A stretch of 64,000 bases of DNA from Lumbricus rubellus (GCA_945859605.1 OX243817.1:30659407-30723406); one strand, 5' to 3'; shown: positions 46,623 to 58,077, numbered from the stretch's first letter. Numbers and translations are program-made. The notes: generated from the sequence alone by a model not told the origin.

Positions 46623-46901
46623 CTAAAATAGCAAGCAGCGATGAACATGTTAATTTGATACATGCGAAGCTATTAAAATCTTGCACCACATCTGCATTTA
46701 GATATATAACAGCAATAAGGTGATATGATTCACGAGAATGAACGATTGACACTAGTCTTATTGATGTCAAAAAGGAAATCCAGATCTGTCTTGCGTGAGA
46801 CTGCATGCAACACGTATTTCGCTGGAATTAACTGAAACAGTAGCAACCGGAGTCGGCCTATTAGTATAGCAGTTCCATTAATAGCCACAATGACGGTAGT
46901 A

Positions 46902-47176
46902 AAAAGTCCTATCCCGTTCCATGAGGAACATAGGGAGGCGCTCATCTCCTTTTCCATGGCCCTGAGCCAGCAATGGACGAATCCCAAGGTCCTGGATACG
47001 AGGCCAGCGTATCGCAGGACTTGCTGTTTACTTCCCAGCTTACGCCGGTACCAAATTATACTGCTTGGTGACAGAGGCACGTGTGCGTAAACAACTTGCC
47101 CAAGGTCGTTACCCGGAGTCGAACCCGCAACCTCCCGCTCTGTGAGCGGACGCGTTACCGGTCCGCCACCAGGTCG
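46902..47176 (-). mobile_element. tRNA-derived SINE with 16-bp target duplication
   Basis: On the minus strand it begins GCGACCTGGTGGCGGACC, with a box B of GGTTCGACTCC, then GACC-TTGGGCAAGTTG, and ends in a short T-rich tail. Both sides carry cacaatgacggtagta (46886-46901 and 47177-47192). It lies in gene E intron 2. It is not a functional tRNA gene: the 3' acceptor half is replaced by SINE body. Confidence 0.9.
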
Positions 47177-47509
47177 CACAATGACGGTAGTAGCCTAATA
47201 CCAAAAAGGCAGTAGGCTATAACATCAACGCGGGTAGGAACCCAAACACGGCAGCAACTCCAATACGACAGTAACCCCAATGACCTCATCGCCGCATCGC
47301 AGAGTCAAAGGTCGTTCAATTGTTATCATCGCCGAGAGTTTATAGATGTGTCTAAATGTGTGAAGAAACTAAATTTGTAAAGAGAGTTGCCCCATAACAG
47401 ATTAAAAACACTCTGTAAAATACATGCTGCAATACATTTACAATTTGGCACAATAATAATTATGTAAAATACACGCCGCAATGCGTTCAAAGTTTAGCTA
47501 GAAATCTAC

Positions 47510-48448
47510 ATGTATATAAATAAAGAGGAAGCTGTCTGTGTGTGTGTCTGTTTGACCGGGATGCATTTCCGCAGTTTTTGAGCTTTTCACTCCAAACTTT
47601 CACTACTATGTCAGTCTCGTCATGGGACATACCGTAAGGGGGGGGGGTGGCGAATTTCTTCCACCATGGAGGCCAGAGCGGGGATAGAAAGCCCCAAAGA
47701 TATTCGGTAAAACGCAGCTATTGTTCTGAAACTTTGTACCTAGACATCAGAACGACCCATGCAGTGAAAAGGTTGGCGAATCACCCCCATCAGAGGGGCC
47801 AGCGTTGGAAGCGAAAACCCAACTTTGAAAACCCAAACTTTTGCAATATCCATTCCGTCGCGATAGTTTCACAGCTATTCCCCGGAAACGTTGCAGCTAG
47901 ACCGTATGCTACCGGGCTCACCTTGCCCCAATCCAACACACGTCTCGCTTCGCAGGGGCAGGGATGGAGGCAGATTAAAACGCAGGGTAAAACGCAGGGT
48001 GAAACGCAGGGTAAAACGCAGCTATTGATTTGAGACTTTGTGCCTAGACCGAGGGCTATCCGAACCACCCGACGGAGGGGTTGGCGAATCTATACCACCA
48101 TGGTGGGGGAGCGAGCACCCTAATTTTTCATGTTTCACCGGGATGCATTTCCACAGGTTTTTTTAAGCTTGTCACTCTAAACATTCACTACTGTGTCGGT
48201 GTCTGCCTGGCACACCCAGTGGAGGGGTTCACGAATCTCTGCCGCCATGGGGACCAGGGTGGGTGCTAAAAACCTCATTTTGTTGTTTCACCGGGATGCA
48301 TCTCCACAGTTTTTCACCATTTCACTCCAAACCTTCACTACTGTGTCAGGCAGGGGTGGGGTGGGTCAGGGTATGGAAGTAAGATAATGGCCGGGAGGGG
48401 GCGAATCCTAAATTTTCCCGGGCAACGTCGGGTACCCCAGTTAGTATA
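47510..48448 (-). repeat. Dispersed repeat, copy 3 (with internal sub-repeats)
   Basis: In reverse orientation it starts aactggggtacccgac at 48445 and ends in the gtgtgtgtgtctg run near 47535 and tatataaataaagagg. A module with ccgggatgcat-tccacag and cactactgtgtc is repeated at about 47555, 48138 and 48293, each followed by a ggcgaatct-ccaccatgg segment. A 12-bp tandem repeat, aaaacgcagggt and variants, occurs at 47978-48020. Confidence 0.65.
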
Positions 48449-48754
48449 ATAATAATTTACAAAGACGCTATAGGTTTGTCTGCTGTTTGGAATGCCAGTG
48501 CTATACAGAGATATGCGTGGCAGGGAAGGGATTGGTCTAAGAGAACTGTGTGTGTTCAAGAAAGATTTGCAATCAGTCAGTCTGCGTGTATGTATGTGTG
48601 TATGTGCGTGTACTATGGGTGCGTATCCCTATCATTGCACAACCACCTCTAATGCCTTATTGATCGAATTGGATTGGTGACGAGATCATCTGGGTGACTA
48701 CCGTGGTGGGTTACAAATGGCTCTATCCTAATAATAACCCTCATTCGTGCAAGT

Positions 48755-49270
48755 TCAAGTTTCAAGTTTATTTATTTTACCAACAACAATACAAATTTGT
48801 GCACATGACTGCCTAAAAATAATATAGACAATTCAAGAGTGAGTATGGGAAAAGAAAAAAGCTCGAGTGAGCTCATCTTGTCTTCTTTACAAAATAATCT
48901 TTATTTAAAAAATACAGGTAAAGTATTTGACCGTCTTATACTTACAAAAAGAACATGGTAGGCCTATATTTACAACAAGAACATGGTAGGCCTACTGTAA
49001 CACGTAGGCCTATCGTGTCCATGAAAACCAGTTAATAAAAGCACCATTAATGTTTGGTGCACTAAAATAAAATGAAACAGAACAACAAAACAAAACAAGG
49101 CCAGTTCGATTAGTAGCCGGACTAGACATCAAAAACTCTTTTATGACAATTTCTAAATGAGGCTAGTGAAAACAAAACTCTAAACCTCTAAGGTAATGAG
49201 TTCCAAAGTTTCAGGCCATATGTGGCGGAAATGCCACAAGACGAAATTCAGTATATGAAACATAAGCTGG
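48755..49270 (-). pseudogene. LINE 3' end with decayed reverse transcriptase C-terminus
   Basis: On the minus strand YGLKLWNSLP, a stop, then SLASFRNCHKRVFDV matches the final residues of CR1/L2-type reverse transcriptases. A roughly 350-bp 3' UTR follows, ending in aaataaacttgaaacttgaa. The frame has a stop, so it is dead. Confidence 0.75.
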
Positions 49271-50934
49271 TAACTGACAATACATGGGCGGCCAAAGTAG
49301 GGTCGCGGGATTCCTTATAGCGCCGGAGCTATGGCCGATACAAATTCGCGGTATATGCGGATCGACTAGTAAATCGTTTCGCTACAAGTTTGCCGTGAGG
49401 CGTTAAGCCGCCAAAATTCGCGTTGAAGAGGTCTTCCTACGGAAGACCGATTCGTGTTTTATAGCCAAAGTATAGTGTGCAGACAGCAACTTTTGACTTT
49501 GGGCTCGTATACAATTTCCGCGGTTAATGGTATCAAATTTCTGAATACACCATTCGAAAGATAAATTATCGGGCTGTCGAATTGCCGTTGAGAGCTAAGC
49601 GATAGCTGTATCCGATCGAAAGATATGAATTTTATTCGAATTACGGTCGAATTTACGTGTATCGGTCAATGACTGGATATAGAGAGCTACATCTATAAAA
49701 TAACGTTAAAACATAGGTTGACTAAACCCTGCCACACGCTGCGCTGCTTAGTTGTCTACAGGTGTAGCAAAAGACACACTGTGTACGATTCTGCATGTTG
49801 TAGATACATATACGGCGCGCTGACGACCACTCAATACCTTGTGTATTCGACGTCGTTTACCGGCCAAACGTATCCAGTGGCGTATAGATAGCTGCTAACC
49901 CGGCTCTTCTGCGTCATAGCTGTTTCGGTTACGAGTTCGAGGGCAAACTGATACCGGTTCGATTATCTGCGGTCCCCGACCGTAGAAGACCCGTTCCGTG
50001 GTGCATGCTAAAATATCGGTAGGGCAAGGGTTTGGGCTCCCTCCCTGCTCGATCAGCTACGTTGTGTGATAGTTACTTGGTTACCGGCCTTGGCCGTTGA
50101 AAGAAATCGTTACGATACCTGGTTCGGGGGCGACCCGCGTATTCGATTAGGCCATTGAATCGACCGCGCGGGGAACTCACCGCTCTTCTGTATCTTTGTC
50201 ATCCGTGACCCGATCTGCACGATCTCGGTGTCGAATTGCTCAGCGTGGAAAACTGTTCGGGAGTCCCCCGAGTCGATTGACCGTTGCTCTAGCGGTTTCA
50301 TCGGTAGAAGCTCCTGAAGCGACAGCGCCGGTCTTTCCCCGGAGGACGCGCGCGCCAGCCGCGAATCTTGATCGATCGAAGGGAGCGAGTTGCCATCGAC
50401 GCTCCGATCAACGTGAAACTTGTCAGTGTGTTACCTGGGCGTGTTCTGCCTTGAAATCCATCGTGTGTGTGCCTTTGTGAGTGTTGGTTTCTTCGGCGTA
50501 GGCTCGATTGAGTGCCCGCAGCCTTCACGCCGCGTGCCCGGGTCTTGACGGGCTGAGATCTTTGCGTGGTGATATCTTTTGAACGGAGTGTCGGATCGAC
50601 AAGCGGTCTTCACTTCCGTGTTCCTTGTATCGTGCCGCATCTTTCCTCCCCTGAACGAGCAGGGAGGCGAAGAGGGGAAATATTGTCACAGGCCCTGTAA
50701 GGTTCGTTGCCGGTGCGCCTCGGTACAAGGCCGGCAACGAACGCATCGGTCGCAGCCAACCGATCCGTCGGGGTAGTTAACGGTTACGTCCCTTATGTCA
50801 GTTACCAGCCGCTAATTTGATACCCTAGGTCCTAGGCGTTAGCTAATTGCATTGCTAGCTCCCAGGCCTTTTAAGCGCGCCAGTTTTTAACCGATGCTGG
50901 TCTGACCGGTGTCGAGCGGGAGTCAGAGTGGTTT

Positions 50935-51240
50935 CAGGCAAAGTTCGAAGTCGGCGCGAAGCCGCATACGGTCAACGCCTACGGGCGAGCAAGTCGGTGA
51001 ACGAAGAGGGAGAGCGAATTTGAAGGCCCCTCTCGGTGGCGACAGTTCGACCGCGTGAAGCGGGTTGGTTACGAGTAAGAAGACAGTGAGTTGAAGGAGG
51101 GAATTTGTGGACACCCTCGGAGTCGGCGGTTCGGCCGCGTGAAGTGAATCGCCTACGGGCAAACGGTTTCTGGTCATTCTCGAAGTCGGCGCGAGGGCCG
51201 CACACAGTGCATCGCCTACGGGCGTAAGAGACAGTGATCG
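50935..51240. repeat. Degenerate tandem repeat of about 75 bp, four copies
   Basis: Repeats of a unit containing gaagtcggcgcgaagccgc and acgcctacgggcgagcaag, with copies at about 50946, 51035, 51118 and 51180. The copies alternate between cgcctacggg and ggttacgag variants. Confidence 0.75.
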
Positions 51241-51472
51241 AAGGGAGAGAGCTAGCGGTCCGTCTTTTCTTTGAACGACCGTCTAGCGTCAATCTCAGTA
51301 AACAAATTGACGGCGGTCGTCCGGATCTCCGGCCGCCGATCGATCAACACAACTACCTGGTCGTACTGGGTGTTGTAAAATTGATCCTGGTACCAGCTGG
51401 TCAGGTTGCCGTTTGCGAATCGACGCAGCGACCTAGTATATTGTCCGTGTTTTCCATTCCCTGGTTTCGAAG

Positions 51473-52075
51473 TTGATAATGTCGTTCTGGCGCGGCTTTT
51501 GGCTTGGACCCCTCGAATGGCCGTGGTTCCGCGCGTTTTGGCCGGGCGAGAAAAGACAAACTTCGGTGATGCCCGTCGGTGGCACCAGTACACGAGCTGT
51601 GGCGTGTAATATGATACGACGGAGGTCTGAACGGTCGGGCAAGCGGACGAAGAGGCCCGTGGCCGTGAAGGGGAGCTCCAAGCGAGGGTCGTCTGCCCGG
51701 AGAGGAACGAACCCTGATTTGAGCACCACTGGCCATCCTGGCGCTCAGGTCGCTACCCACCCGGTGGCCGCGGACGGGGCAGAGTCGGACTCCAACGCCT
51801 CCGAGCTCTATACCCTCTCACGAGCGACCGTTTCAGGGCCGTCTTGGCCGGATAGCGAAGGGAGCGGCGGCGCCTTGGCGGCCCGTTACACTGATAGTAG
51901 ACACCGGCGAGAGAGCGACTCGGGCGGCTCCGATCAATTTGAAGCAAGGGAGTTGCACCCGAGTCGAGAGGCCCAGCTCGCGACCCCTCGTGCGTCGGTC
52001 GATGCGCCGGCGGCGAGGGGGCTTGTGCCGCTTGTGACGAGACGGGTAGGTCCGCCACACATAAACCATAGCTGA
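51473..52075 (+). CDS. Uncharacterised 200-codon frame in the GC-rich island
   Basis: The frame opens with ATA (the first ATG is at 51479). It has a Trp-rich start (WRGFWLGPLEWPW), a basic stretch (MIRRRSERSGKRTKRP), then a Ser/Gly/Asp-rich region. No known domain is recognised. The composition recalls gag-like N-termini, but GC-rich DNA gives long open frames by chance, and overlapping minus-strand frames of 100 codons exist here too. Confidence 0.2.
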   Translation: MIMSFWRGFWLGPLEWPWFRAFWPGEKRQTSVMPVGGTSTRAVACNMIRRRSERSGKRTKRPVAVKGSSKRGSSARRGTNPDLSTTGHPGAQVATHPVAADGAESDSNASELYTLSRATVSGPSWPDSEGSGGALAARYTDSRHRRESDSGGSDQFEARELHPSREAQLATPRASVDAPAARGLVPLVTRRVGPPHINHS

Positions 52076-52619
52076 ATGCAGGCGGTATTAGAGATGCTGA
52101 TAAAAGAGTGGTAATCGGTCTTATGTGCGAGTTTCACACTGGTGCATCTGCTCCGTAGCACTTAGGTAACTATGCCACAGAAGTTAGCTCTTTAGTTTGA
52201 GCTATGCATAGACATTCTCTGCGAGCCAGAACATTGAATTCGCAATATTTCATACGCAGATTATATTATAGGCCTGTAGGCCTATACAATTTTTTTTATC
52301 AGAATATAGTCCACATAATATTATAGTATATAGGCCCTACAATACATATAAATATATAGAACTGCTACTCGGCGTTTCTTATCCAAGGTTAGAACATGAA
52401 AGAGGTCAAGAGTCGAAACGAATTGGTTACAGATAATTATATCCCCCGTCAGAGAAAACGAAGAAAATCCATGAAAATCACGAAAACCGAATCATCCCAA
52501 ATTACATGTACCAAGAGACAAATACATTATGGCACCCACCTAATGACTTCAATATCAGATCAAACAATCGATCAAAAACTTGTTTGTCACGGAAAAATTA
52601 CATCATAAGGCTCACTAAC

Positions 52620-52661
52620 CTGGAATTTGCTCGATGATATCTATAAGCGTACCATCCATTC
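52620..52661 (-). CDS. Gene E microexon 2 (42 nt)
   Basis: Bounded by GCTCTGCAG|GA and CCAG|GTTAGT; 42 nt, phase 1 at both ends, reading G-MDGTLIDIIEQIP. It is two codons shorter than its homologue in gene D. It connects the RING exon at 55186 with the propeller exon at 46622. Confidence 0.85.
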
Positions 52662-52828
52662 CTGCAGAGCAAATTATCATTAATCAAGCCACAGTGAAGA
52701 ACATAAATTTCATTTATTCATTAAATGAATTTTCATCGCGCCTCCTCGAGGGAACTACTCAGAGTCGCTGCCAATCTCAGCGTGGCCAAATAAAGCGATA
52801 AAACATTATATTTTATGATGTCCAATTA

Positions 52829-53994
52829 CAGGGTGGGCCAAAAAATACCCCCCTAATATTTTTGCCAAAATCTTGACCAAAAGTAAGAATTTCAAAACGA
52901 AATTTTACAGTCTTAAAGACAATTCATATTTACAACAGATGGCCAGATTTCATTAAAATATTTCAAACAGAACAAAAGTTATACCACGTTTAGTGAAGCC
53001 ACCCACCGTTTTTTGACGATTCAAAAACCCGACGCAACAAAAAGTAACAAAAACTCAACTCAATTATTCTGGTCAATATCTTAGCAAGAAGTAAGAATAT
53101 CAAAATGAAATTTTACACGCTTAAAGACAATTCATATTCACACATGTTGGCCGGATTTCATCAAAATATTTCAAACAGAACAAAAGTTATATCACTTTTA
53201 GTGAGGCCACCCCCCATTTTTTGACGTTTCAAAGACGTGACGCAGCAAAAAGTAGCAAAAACACGATTTTATTAAGTCTCATATCATATAATTGTTATCA
53301 AATAGCCTTCATATTGCCAGTCTGCCAGATGATCATTATTATTACTATTTTAAACAGAAACAAGGTACCAGCGTGGCTGCACATCACTGAGAAATCACTT
53401 AGCAAGATGACAATCAAATTGGTAAATAAGAAATCTGTCAGATTAATCAGGGGTTCATAAAAAAATTTGCAAAGAGTCTCAAAAGAAGTTTTGGCACTGG
53501 TGGTGGGCACATTGAACACAAGTTGCGAAGCACTACCAAGTTCATTTGACAGCAGTTATTGAGATGAGACTTAATAAAATCGTGTTTTTGGCACTTTTTG
53601 TTGCGTTTAATTTTTGAATCGTCAAAAACGGTGGGTGGCCTCACTAAAAGTGGTATAACTTGTGTTGTGTTTGAAATATTTTGATGAAATCCGGCCTTCA
53701 TGTGTAAATATGAATTGCCTTTAAGCCTGTATAATTTCATTTCAAAATTCTTACTTCTGACCAAGATATTGGCAAAAAACCTAATTTTTTTGCGTTTCGT
53801 TCTTGAATCGTTAAAAAACGGTGGGTGGCCTCACTAAAAGTGTTGTAGCTTTTGTTGTGTTTAAAATATTTTGATGAAATCTGGCCATCATATGTGAATA
53901 TGAATTGCCTTTAAGACTGTAAAATTTCATTTCAAAATGCTTACTTCTGGCCAAGATAATTGGCAAAAAACCTAGGTTTTTTTGGCCCACCCCG
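52829..53994. mobile_element. Mariner-like MITE with long inverted arms, copy 1
   Basis: Starts CAGGGTGGGCCAAAAAA, ends ttggcccaccccg, with TA on both sides. The arms are inverted copies of an approximately 110-bp segment (agtaagaatttc, gacaattcatattta), each followed by internal repeats containing gtgaggccaccc and aaaacgacgcaac-type motifs. It lies in gene E intron 1. Confidence 0.85.
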
Positions 53995-54014
53995 TACATT
54001 GTATTTGAATACCT

Positions 54015-54331
54015 CAGTGGCGGAAACGTGGCCGGAGAATTGGGGGGGGGACGAAGGAGTGGCCGAAGGAACGAATTTTTTATTTTCATGATACCAAAAG
54101 TCAAGAAAATTTTCTATTTTCGCCGCCAAAAAGTTGACAAACTTTTTTTAGTCGTTTTGCCCAAAAAGTCCGAAAAGTTCAAAAAATTGTCTATTTTCGC
54201 CGCCAAAAAAGTTGACGACCTATTTTTTAGTCCTCACGCTCAATTATTGGGGGGACGAATGCATGGGCCGTCCCCACCAACCCCTGCATTGGGGGGACCA
54301 TCCCGTCTGTCCCCCTAGGTCTTCGCCCATG
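54015..54331. mobile_element. hAT MITE in gene E intron 1
   Basis: Ends CAGTGGCGGAAACGTGG and CTTCGCCCATG; flanks are both gaatacct (54007-54014, 54332-54339). The interior has repeated cgccgccaaaa-agttga segments. Confidence 0.85.
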
Positions 54332-54490
54332 GAATACCTGCATGCGTGTAGGCCTACATGTAGGCTAGGTGTATAGAAACACGTAGTACCGGCAAGGAAC
54401 AGGTTGGTCCAGCAAAAGGCCTATAATTATGAGCCAACTTCGCATGCATATGACTCCGCCAATTTGTGCAGGCCTATTCTGTTTACAGTT

Positions 54491-54695
54491 GAGGGCTGTT
54501 TTTAACGACTTTTAGAACTTCCTAAACCCTTCTTTCCTTTCCCATCCTCCATGGTAAATTACTTTCAATTGGAGGACAATTAGGCTACCTTTTTTTGCTA
54601 GTTTTAACTGTAGGCCTACAGAATTGCTTCTACAACTGCAAAAATCCATTTAGAACTGCACATTTTGTGTACAACTGCACGTTAAAAAAGCCCTG
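54491..54695. mobile_element. hAT MITE, CAGGGCT family
   Basis: 205 bp, ends GAGGGCTGTTTTTAACG and CGTTAAAAAAGCCCTG. Flanks are both ttacagtt (54483-54490, 54696-54703). Closely related to 11348-11546 and 23420-23614. Confidence 0.88.
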
Positions 54696-55185
54696 TTACA
54701 GTTAATGCATCACATTAAAGATACTTCATTCTAGTATGAGCTTTGAAAAATCGAACTGGTGCCATTAAATTTTGAATAAATGTTTGAAAAATTATAATGC
54801 CATTGACAGACGATAATCGAGTTTTGATCCGAATTTTGTGAACTGATAAACCTGATAAGGATTTAATTCGCTTCAAACGATTAAAGAGCATCGTAACAGA
54901 GGCTGAAATAAGCATATCCTGCATATCCTGAATCGTCTGATACAAAATATTAATGAAAGAGTAACTTCGAGTCGTAAGCCACGCGAATATGTAGATCTAC
55001 GAACGGCGCAGGTACCCGCTCGCATTGCTCGTATGTCACAGCTGGACAACACTGTGGATGTAGTGCACAAAAATTCTCAAGTTCAGACCATCTATCTATA
55101 ATTTCATTTCTATTACACGTGAAAGTATAAAAAGCTGTGCGAGATTGTTTAAGAAACAACCGTATAACTTGGTAAATAAACTAAC

Positions 55186-56305
55186 CTTCAAATGTTCCGA
55201 TGATATTTCGTCCTGCTAAAAGGCTTTCCATATTCGTTTTCTCAAGAGCAACAGAAAAGGAAGATAGGGACTGATCAGTAAAAGATTTGTGTTTCTCTTC
55301 TAATTCAGAACAATGACTGCATAAGCCATCTACAGCCCGACACAAGTCTCCAGCCGTTCCTTTGTCCTTAATTTCATTGCTGTAGGTCTTGAAACTTTCA
55401 AGAATTCTCAAGTGCATGTCTATTTCATCTCTTTGAATCTGCAATGCTTTTAACGTTTCAGCTTTTCTAGAAACCAGTTGGGCAAGTAACAACTGCATGT
55501 TTTTATCTACGAGGTCTTTCAGTTCATTTGCCCTCTTGATGATCTCTGTCTCTGCTGTTTCAACCTGCTTGATGAAATTTGCTTTCTCCACATCTACCTG
55601 AGTCCTAATTTCCATACCATCTGCGTATGATGTCTTTACTTTCTCAACAACGGTTTCAATCTGCTTTCGAAATTTCTCAGCAACATTCTCTACGTCAGAA
55701 CAGCTGTGGCCTTTATGTTCGATTGCAAAACATTTCATGCAGATTGCTTTGCTGCAATCGTGACAATACATTTCTATTGAATGTTTATTGTGTTGGTCAC
55801 AATAGTTTGAAGCAGCTCGCTTTATCAGTTTTTCATTCACCGTCTGATTTCCAAACGCAACAATCTGATGGCTTTTAAGTCGCTTCTGTTTTTTGTGATA
55901 GTTTATGCAGCCATCGCATAAATTCTCTTCGCACTCAATGCAATACAATTTGGCCAGAGGAGCTTCTACATTTGTCGTATTCTCACCGATTTCGCAGGAG
56001 TCGCAATAGCGAATTTTTTCAGCTGGTTGCGATAGTTTGGCCATTTCCACAAGTCTGTCCATGAAGAAGTTCTTTTGTATTCCTCGCAATCCATCCGCTG
56101 GAATGATAAATTCCTTTCTACAGAGTGGGCAAGGCATCTTGTCTCCTGGCTTCTTTTGTGACTCTGTTCCTGTCATTTCGAGACATCTGAGACAGAATGT
56201 GTGAATGCAAGGCAGCATTCGAGGATCTGAGAAGATGTCTGTGCAAATGCAGCATTCCGTGATGTCTTTGATTCCTTCCACTACTCCGACAGATTTTCCG
56301 GCCAT
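55186..56305 (-). CDS. Gene E exon 1: RING, B-boxes, coiled coil
   Basis: 373 codons plus 1 nt from the Met of MAGKSVGV. An in-frame ATG 30 nt upstream (56335) lies before the predicted CAG acceptor, so it is not the likely start. RING and both B-boxes have complete zinc ligands. The coiled coil ends GLCSHCSELEEKH. The donor GAAG|GTTAGT is phase 1 and continues in the 42-nt microexon and then the propeller exon after a 6-kb intron full of insertions. The product is a 657-aa TRIM56-like protein. Confidence 0.92.
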
Positions 56306-56315
56306 CGTTTGACTT

Positions 56316-56340
56316 CTGTAGAAGAGGAAAAACAAAAAAG
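56316..56340 (-). promoter_or_regulatory. Splice acceptor upstream of gene E start codon
   Basis: The minus strand reads TTTTTCCTCTTCTACAG followed by AAGTCAAACG and the ATG; same spacing as genes A and D. Confidence 0.65.
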
Positions 56341-56565
56341 ACTATTCAGAAAAAAAATCACATATGTTCATACAACTAGTTAAACTTGGGTCTGGGGCAG
56401 TGTTTATGAACGGGTGCCTAGTTGAATGCGAAATGCAAACCAAATTCAGTCACGGTTTAGTATAAGCTGAACACACCAGCGTGTTAGGCCTATTATAGGC
56501 TAATTATATAGGCACATTAGCTTAATAGCTTAGGCCAACCTTCGTACACAGCACACAATCTAAAG

Positions 56566-57721
56566 CAGGGGTTCTCAAACTTTATTTTCATTGTACCCCA
56601 AGGAAAAAAAATCGAATGGTGGCGTACCCCCAGCAAAGTCAGATCAGGAACAAAATGCCATTGCCTAGTCACCATTGCAGTGACAACTAAAGAGTCCTTT
56701 TAACCATTTTATGGTGTGGCTTATTAGAGTCGTGTAGCCTACATACAGGCCCTTACAGAGAGCAAAATTGAAAATATGCAAAGTTTTAATCATGCAAATG
56801 ATGCAATCATATCAACAAAAAGGGAAAATTCCATGGTCTATAATCTCTGTAAGAAAGAGCTAACCTATAGCATTATCGACTGGCCTAGTTAGCTACACAG
56901 GTAAGCGAAAGCGGCATTCGTCTGTTGGATACAACGGACTGCGGTTCAAGCCCAGACTGGGAGTTGACACTCAGATATTTAGATATCTCGGGCTAGCACG
57001 CATGAGACGCAGTGGCGCAAGCTGCTGCGGAGCGACCTTGGGCAAGTTGCTTACTCATCATTGTCTGTGGGGAAGGCAACGGGAAACCACCTCACTCATC
57101 TTATCGTAAAAGCCAATGAACCTGCCTTCGGGCAGAGAACCATCATCATAGCGTTATATTGCTGCTTGCTTGTTTTGACTAGCATAGATTTAAAATAAAT
57201 TACCTAGTTTAATATTTGATAGCAAGGATATACAGTTAAAAAACTAGTTTCAAACATATAATTAATTATAAAAATTATGACGTGCTGAAAGGAATCACAA
57301 ATTTTAAAGCTCAACTAGAAATTAATCTTTAGAACAATTCAGCCATCCTTATTGAGCTCTATTAGAATATTATAATAGCCTGCTCTCAGTGCATGCGCTG
57401 AGAATTTCTGGCTTTGAATCTTTCAACCATTTATACATTACTCTGTTTCATATTTTTAGTGACAGGCCTAAACGTGAACATGTTGCATGCACTATAATAT
57501 AAGTTTAAGCTTAGTATGTGAGTTTAATCACATGTTATGAAAGAAATAAATGACGATACTGTTACATGAAGTAACGTTACAAATCATTTCTAATCAAGGA
57601 AAAACGGACACAAAGTCCATAAACTCAAAGAAAAATTTCTATTTCTGGAAATTTTCGCGTACCCCTTACCGATGCCTGGCGTACCCCTTGGGGTACGCGT
57701 ACCACAGTTTGAGAACCTCTG
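56566..57721. mobile_element. hAT element upstream of gene E
   Basis: Ends CAGGGGTTCTCAAACTTT and AGTTTGAGAACCTCTG. Both flanks are atctaaag (56558-56565, 57722-57729). Units A (near 5504) and B (near 15968) show the uninterrupted site. It contains a nested SINE-like sequence and no transposase. Confidence 0.9.
56905..57160 (+). mobile_element. tRNA-derived SINE nested in hAT
   Basis: Box-B-like GGTTCAAGCCC, then after about 85 bp GACCTTGGGCAAGTTGC and GGAAGGCAACGGGAAACCAC, ending in an atcatcat tail. It shares the TTGGGCAAGT core with the SINEs at 7637 and 46902. Confidence 0.7.
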
Positions 57722-58077
57722 ATCTAAAGAATAGTTCTCCGCAACCTCTGCAATCTGCATCCTACTTTTAATGCAGAAATTAAGAGTCTGTACGCAGGAA
57801 CCCGTATCACGTGCTGAGGACCTTGTTCCCTCCGATAATTCAGCGTCGATACAACCTTCGACCACGTCCGCATAACTTTGAGTTGCCACCGAAGGACGAT
57901 AAAATCTTTATTCCAAGAGCCCTCTATAAGTGCCTTCTCAACAAGCGACAGTGTCACCCGTAGTACTTTCCCTTCCATGTAACTGAATTGCGGTTTTGTC
58001 AACCTGTGTTTTTTCACATTAAACGAATATATATAGGAGAAAGTCAGCGAAGCAAACCCCCACATGGCCTATACATA

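Larger units (their letters stand above)
49290..52080. other. GC- and CpG-rich island inside gene E intron 2 (probable mobile or foreign DNA)
   Basis: This 2.8-kb stretch differs sharply in composition from the AT-rich surroundings and is dense in CG dinucleotides. It contains a palindrome ggtcttcctacggaagacc at 49430-49448, a 12-bp-stem hairpin at 50702-50742, a cctccc/gggagg hairpin near 50645-50668, degenerate tandem repeats (50935-51240) and a 200-codon frame at 51473-52075. No terminal repeats or recognisable enzyme were found. It could be the 5' region of a large retroelement or another insertion. Overlapping frames on both strands are a product of composition. Confidence 0.6.

Noticed and set aside
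47100..47176. tRNA gene
   Set aside because: Box-like motifs are present, but the 3' half is replaced by SINE body and it is flanked by a target duplication.
46623..47179. Upstream extension of the gene E propeller frame and the overlapping 149-codon frame
   Set aside because: Comparison with gene D places the acceptor at 46622; the frames beyond are intron and SINE sequence.
50110..52161. About twenty overlapping frames on both strands in the GC-rich island
   Set aside because: Stop-poor GC-rich sequence gives them by chance; none has a recognisable domain. Only 51473-52075 is listed, with low confidence.
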